Shown here: one piece after another, positions 4,871-5,196 of the stretch | Layout: every line of letters begins with the position of its first letter | Numbering within the stretch: the first letter of the stretch is position 1 | Origin: Campylobacteraceae bacterium | Lineage (GTDB): Bacteria; Campylobacterota; Campylobacteria; Campylobacterales; Sulfurovaceae | Length of the DNA: 5,196 nucleotides | Assembly (NCBI GenBank): GCA_026982175.1 | Contig: JALSHP010000049.1 | Location: 1-5,196, forward strand | Reading direction: 5' to 3' | The notes under the pieces: generated by a model | What the model was told of the DNA's origin: nothing | Databases searched by the model: none | The model's input: the letters and a program-made list of their open reading frames with translations, nothing else | Program-made: the position numbers and the translations under genes

Positions 4871-5196
4871 ATGAGTAATACAAATGCTGATGATAAATTA
4901 ATAGGTTTTGAATATCAGTTCTTTTATTTTTTATTATCTCTTCTAAGAATGAAAGTAGGAGATACTGTAGGTTTTGAAGTTGAAGAAGATGTACATATTG
5001 AAAATGATGACCAATTATTATTATGTCAATTAAAACATAGTATTCAAAAAAATACAAATAATCAAATTAAAAATTTAACAACAGCAGATAGTGATTTATG
5101 GAAGACATTATCTTTATGGATAGATAAAATAAAAGAAATACAAGATATAGATGAGCTAAAGAACATTTATTTTATTTTTGTTTCAAATAAGTCAGA
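4871..5196 (+). CDS. DUF4297/Cap4-like dsDNA nuclease-domain protein, N-terminal part
   Basis: There are 108 visible codons, open to the right edge. The pattern matches the N-terminal nuclease domain of DUF4297/Cap4-type defence proteins: LIGFEYQFFYFLLSLL (helix, about 10-25), GFEVEEDVHIENDDQLLL (34-51), the PD-(D/E)XK core with Asp40 and the Q-x-K element CQLKHSI (52-58), then the conserved DLWKTLSLWIDKIK (75-88) and a strand IYFIFVSNKS. Proteins with this domain degrade double-stranded DNA when triggered. In CBASS, Cap4 adds a SAVED sensor; other members have different C-terminal partners, and here that part lies outside the window. ATG 4871 is preferred, with a weak GGA 7 nt upstream; ATG 4859 is in frame and adds MDFY. 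Codon use is markedly AT-rich compared with the cyd genes, which suggests acquisition by transfer. The identification is from pattern memory and is fairly confident at domain level. Confidence 0.75.
   Translation, partial: MSNTNADDKLIGFEYQFFYFLLSLLRMKVGDTVGFEVEEDVHIENDDQLLLCQLKHSIQKNTNNQIKNLTTADSDLWKTLSLWIDKIKEIQDIDELKNIYFIFVSNKS

Noticed and set aside
4797..5057. Minus-strand 86-codon open frame
   Set aside because: It is antisense to the nuclease-domain gene, which has a recognisable domain and a promoter in the right orientation.

Overview
The window looks like a chromosomal segment of a Campylobacterota (epsilonproteobacterial) genome, with a Sulfurospirillum/Arcobacter-like organism most likely. 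The reasons are the low-GC sequence, strong AAGGAG-type ribosome sites, and a cydAB locus preceded by a DUF4492 gene, an arrangement I associate with this phylum and with Bacteroidetes. Genus is inference; no rRNA or other marker gene is present.

Left part (1-490): a leftward, edge-truncated gene encodes a DUF134 (UPF0251) helix-turn-helix protein running into what looks like a dinitrogenase iron-molybdenum-cofactor (NifX/NafY-like) domain. It is divergent from the oxidase operon. The short shared intergenic region holds a near-consensus sigma70 promoter for the operon, an extended -10 for the regulator that would give an almost leaderless mRNA, and three copies of TTGACAT, a plausible shared operator.

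Centre (about 485-3876): one rightward operon for a cytochrome bd-type quinol oxidase. Its order is a DUF4492 small membrane protein, cydA, cydB, and two small single-span membrane proteins of unknown function. Spacing is tight (18 nt, 1 nt, 18 nt, then an ATGA overlap), each gene has its own Shine-Dalgarno, and a strong intrinsic terminator closes the unit. CydA and CydB form the haem-carrying, quinol-oxidising, oxygen-reducing core. The three small proteins are candidates for assembly or accessory subunits, but none has the CydX sequence signature.

Right part (about 3876-5196): accessory, partly decayed DNA related to toxin-antitoxin and defence genes. A leftward solitary ribbon-helix-helix antitoxin-like gene overlaps an out-of-frame reading frame that may be the tail of another protein. 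Next is a degraded rightward remnant in which the N-terminal part of an MNT-type nucleotidyltransferase is joined in frame to the C-terminal part of a HEPN protein, as expected from an internal deletion in a HEPN/MNT toxin-antitoxin pair. A 7-nt insertion and a lost GS motif further inactivate it. After an AT-rich gap with a good promoter (4811-4839), an AT-rich gene begins that encodes the N-terminal half of a DUF4297/Cap4-like PD-(D/E)XK nuclease domain and runs off the right edge. It probably belongs to a defence system that continues outside the window. The gap at 4650-4810 has only long T tracts and no gene that I can see.
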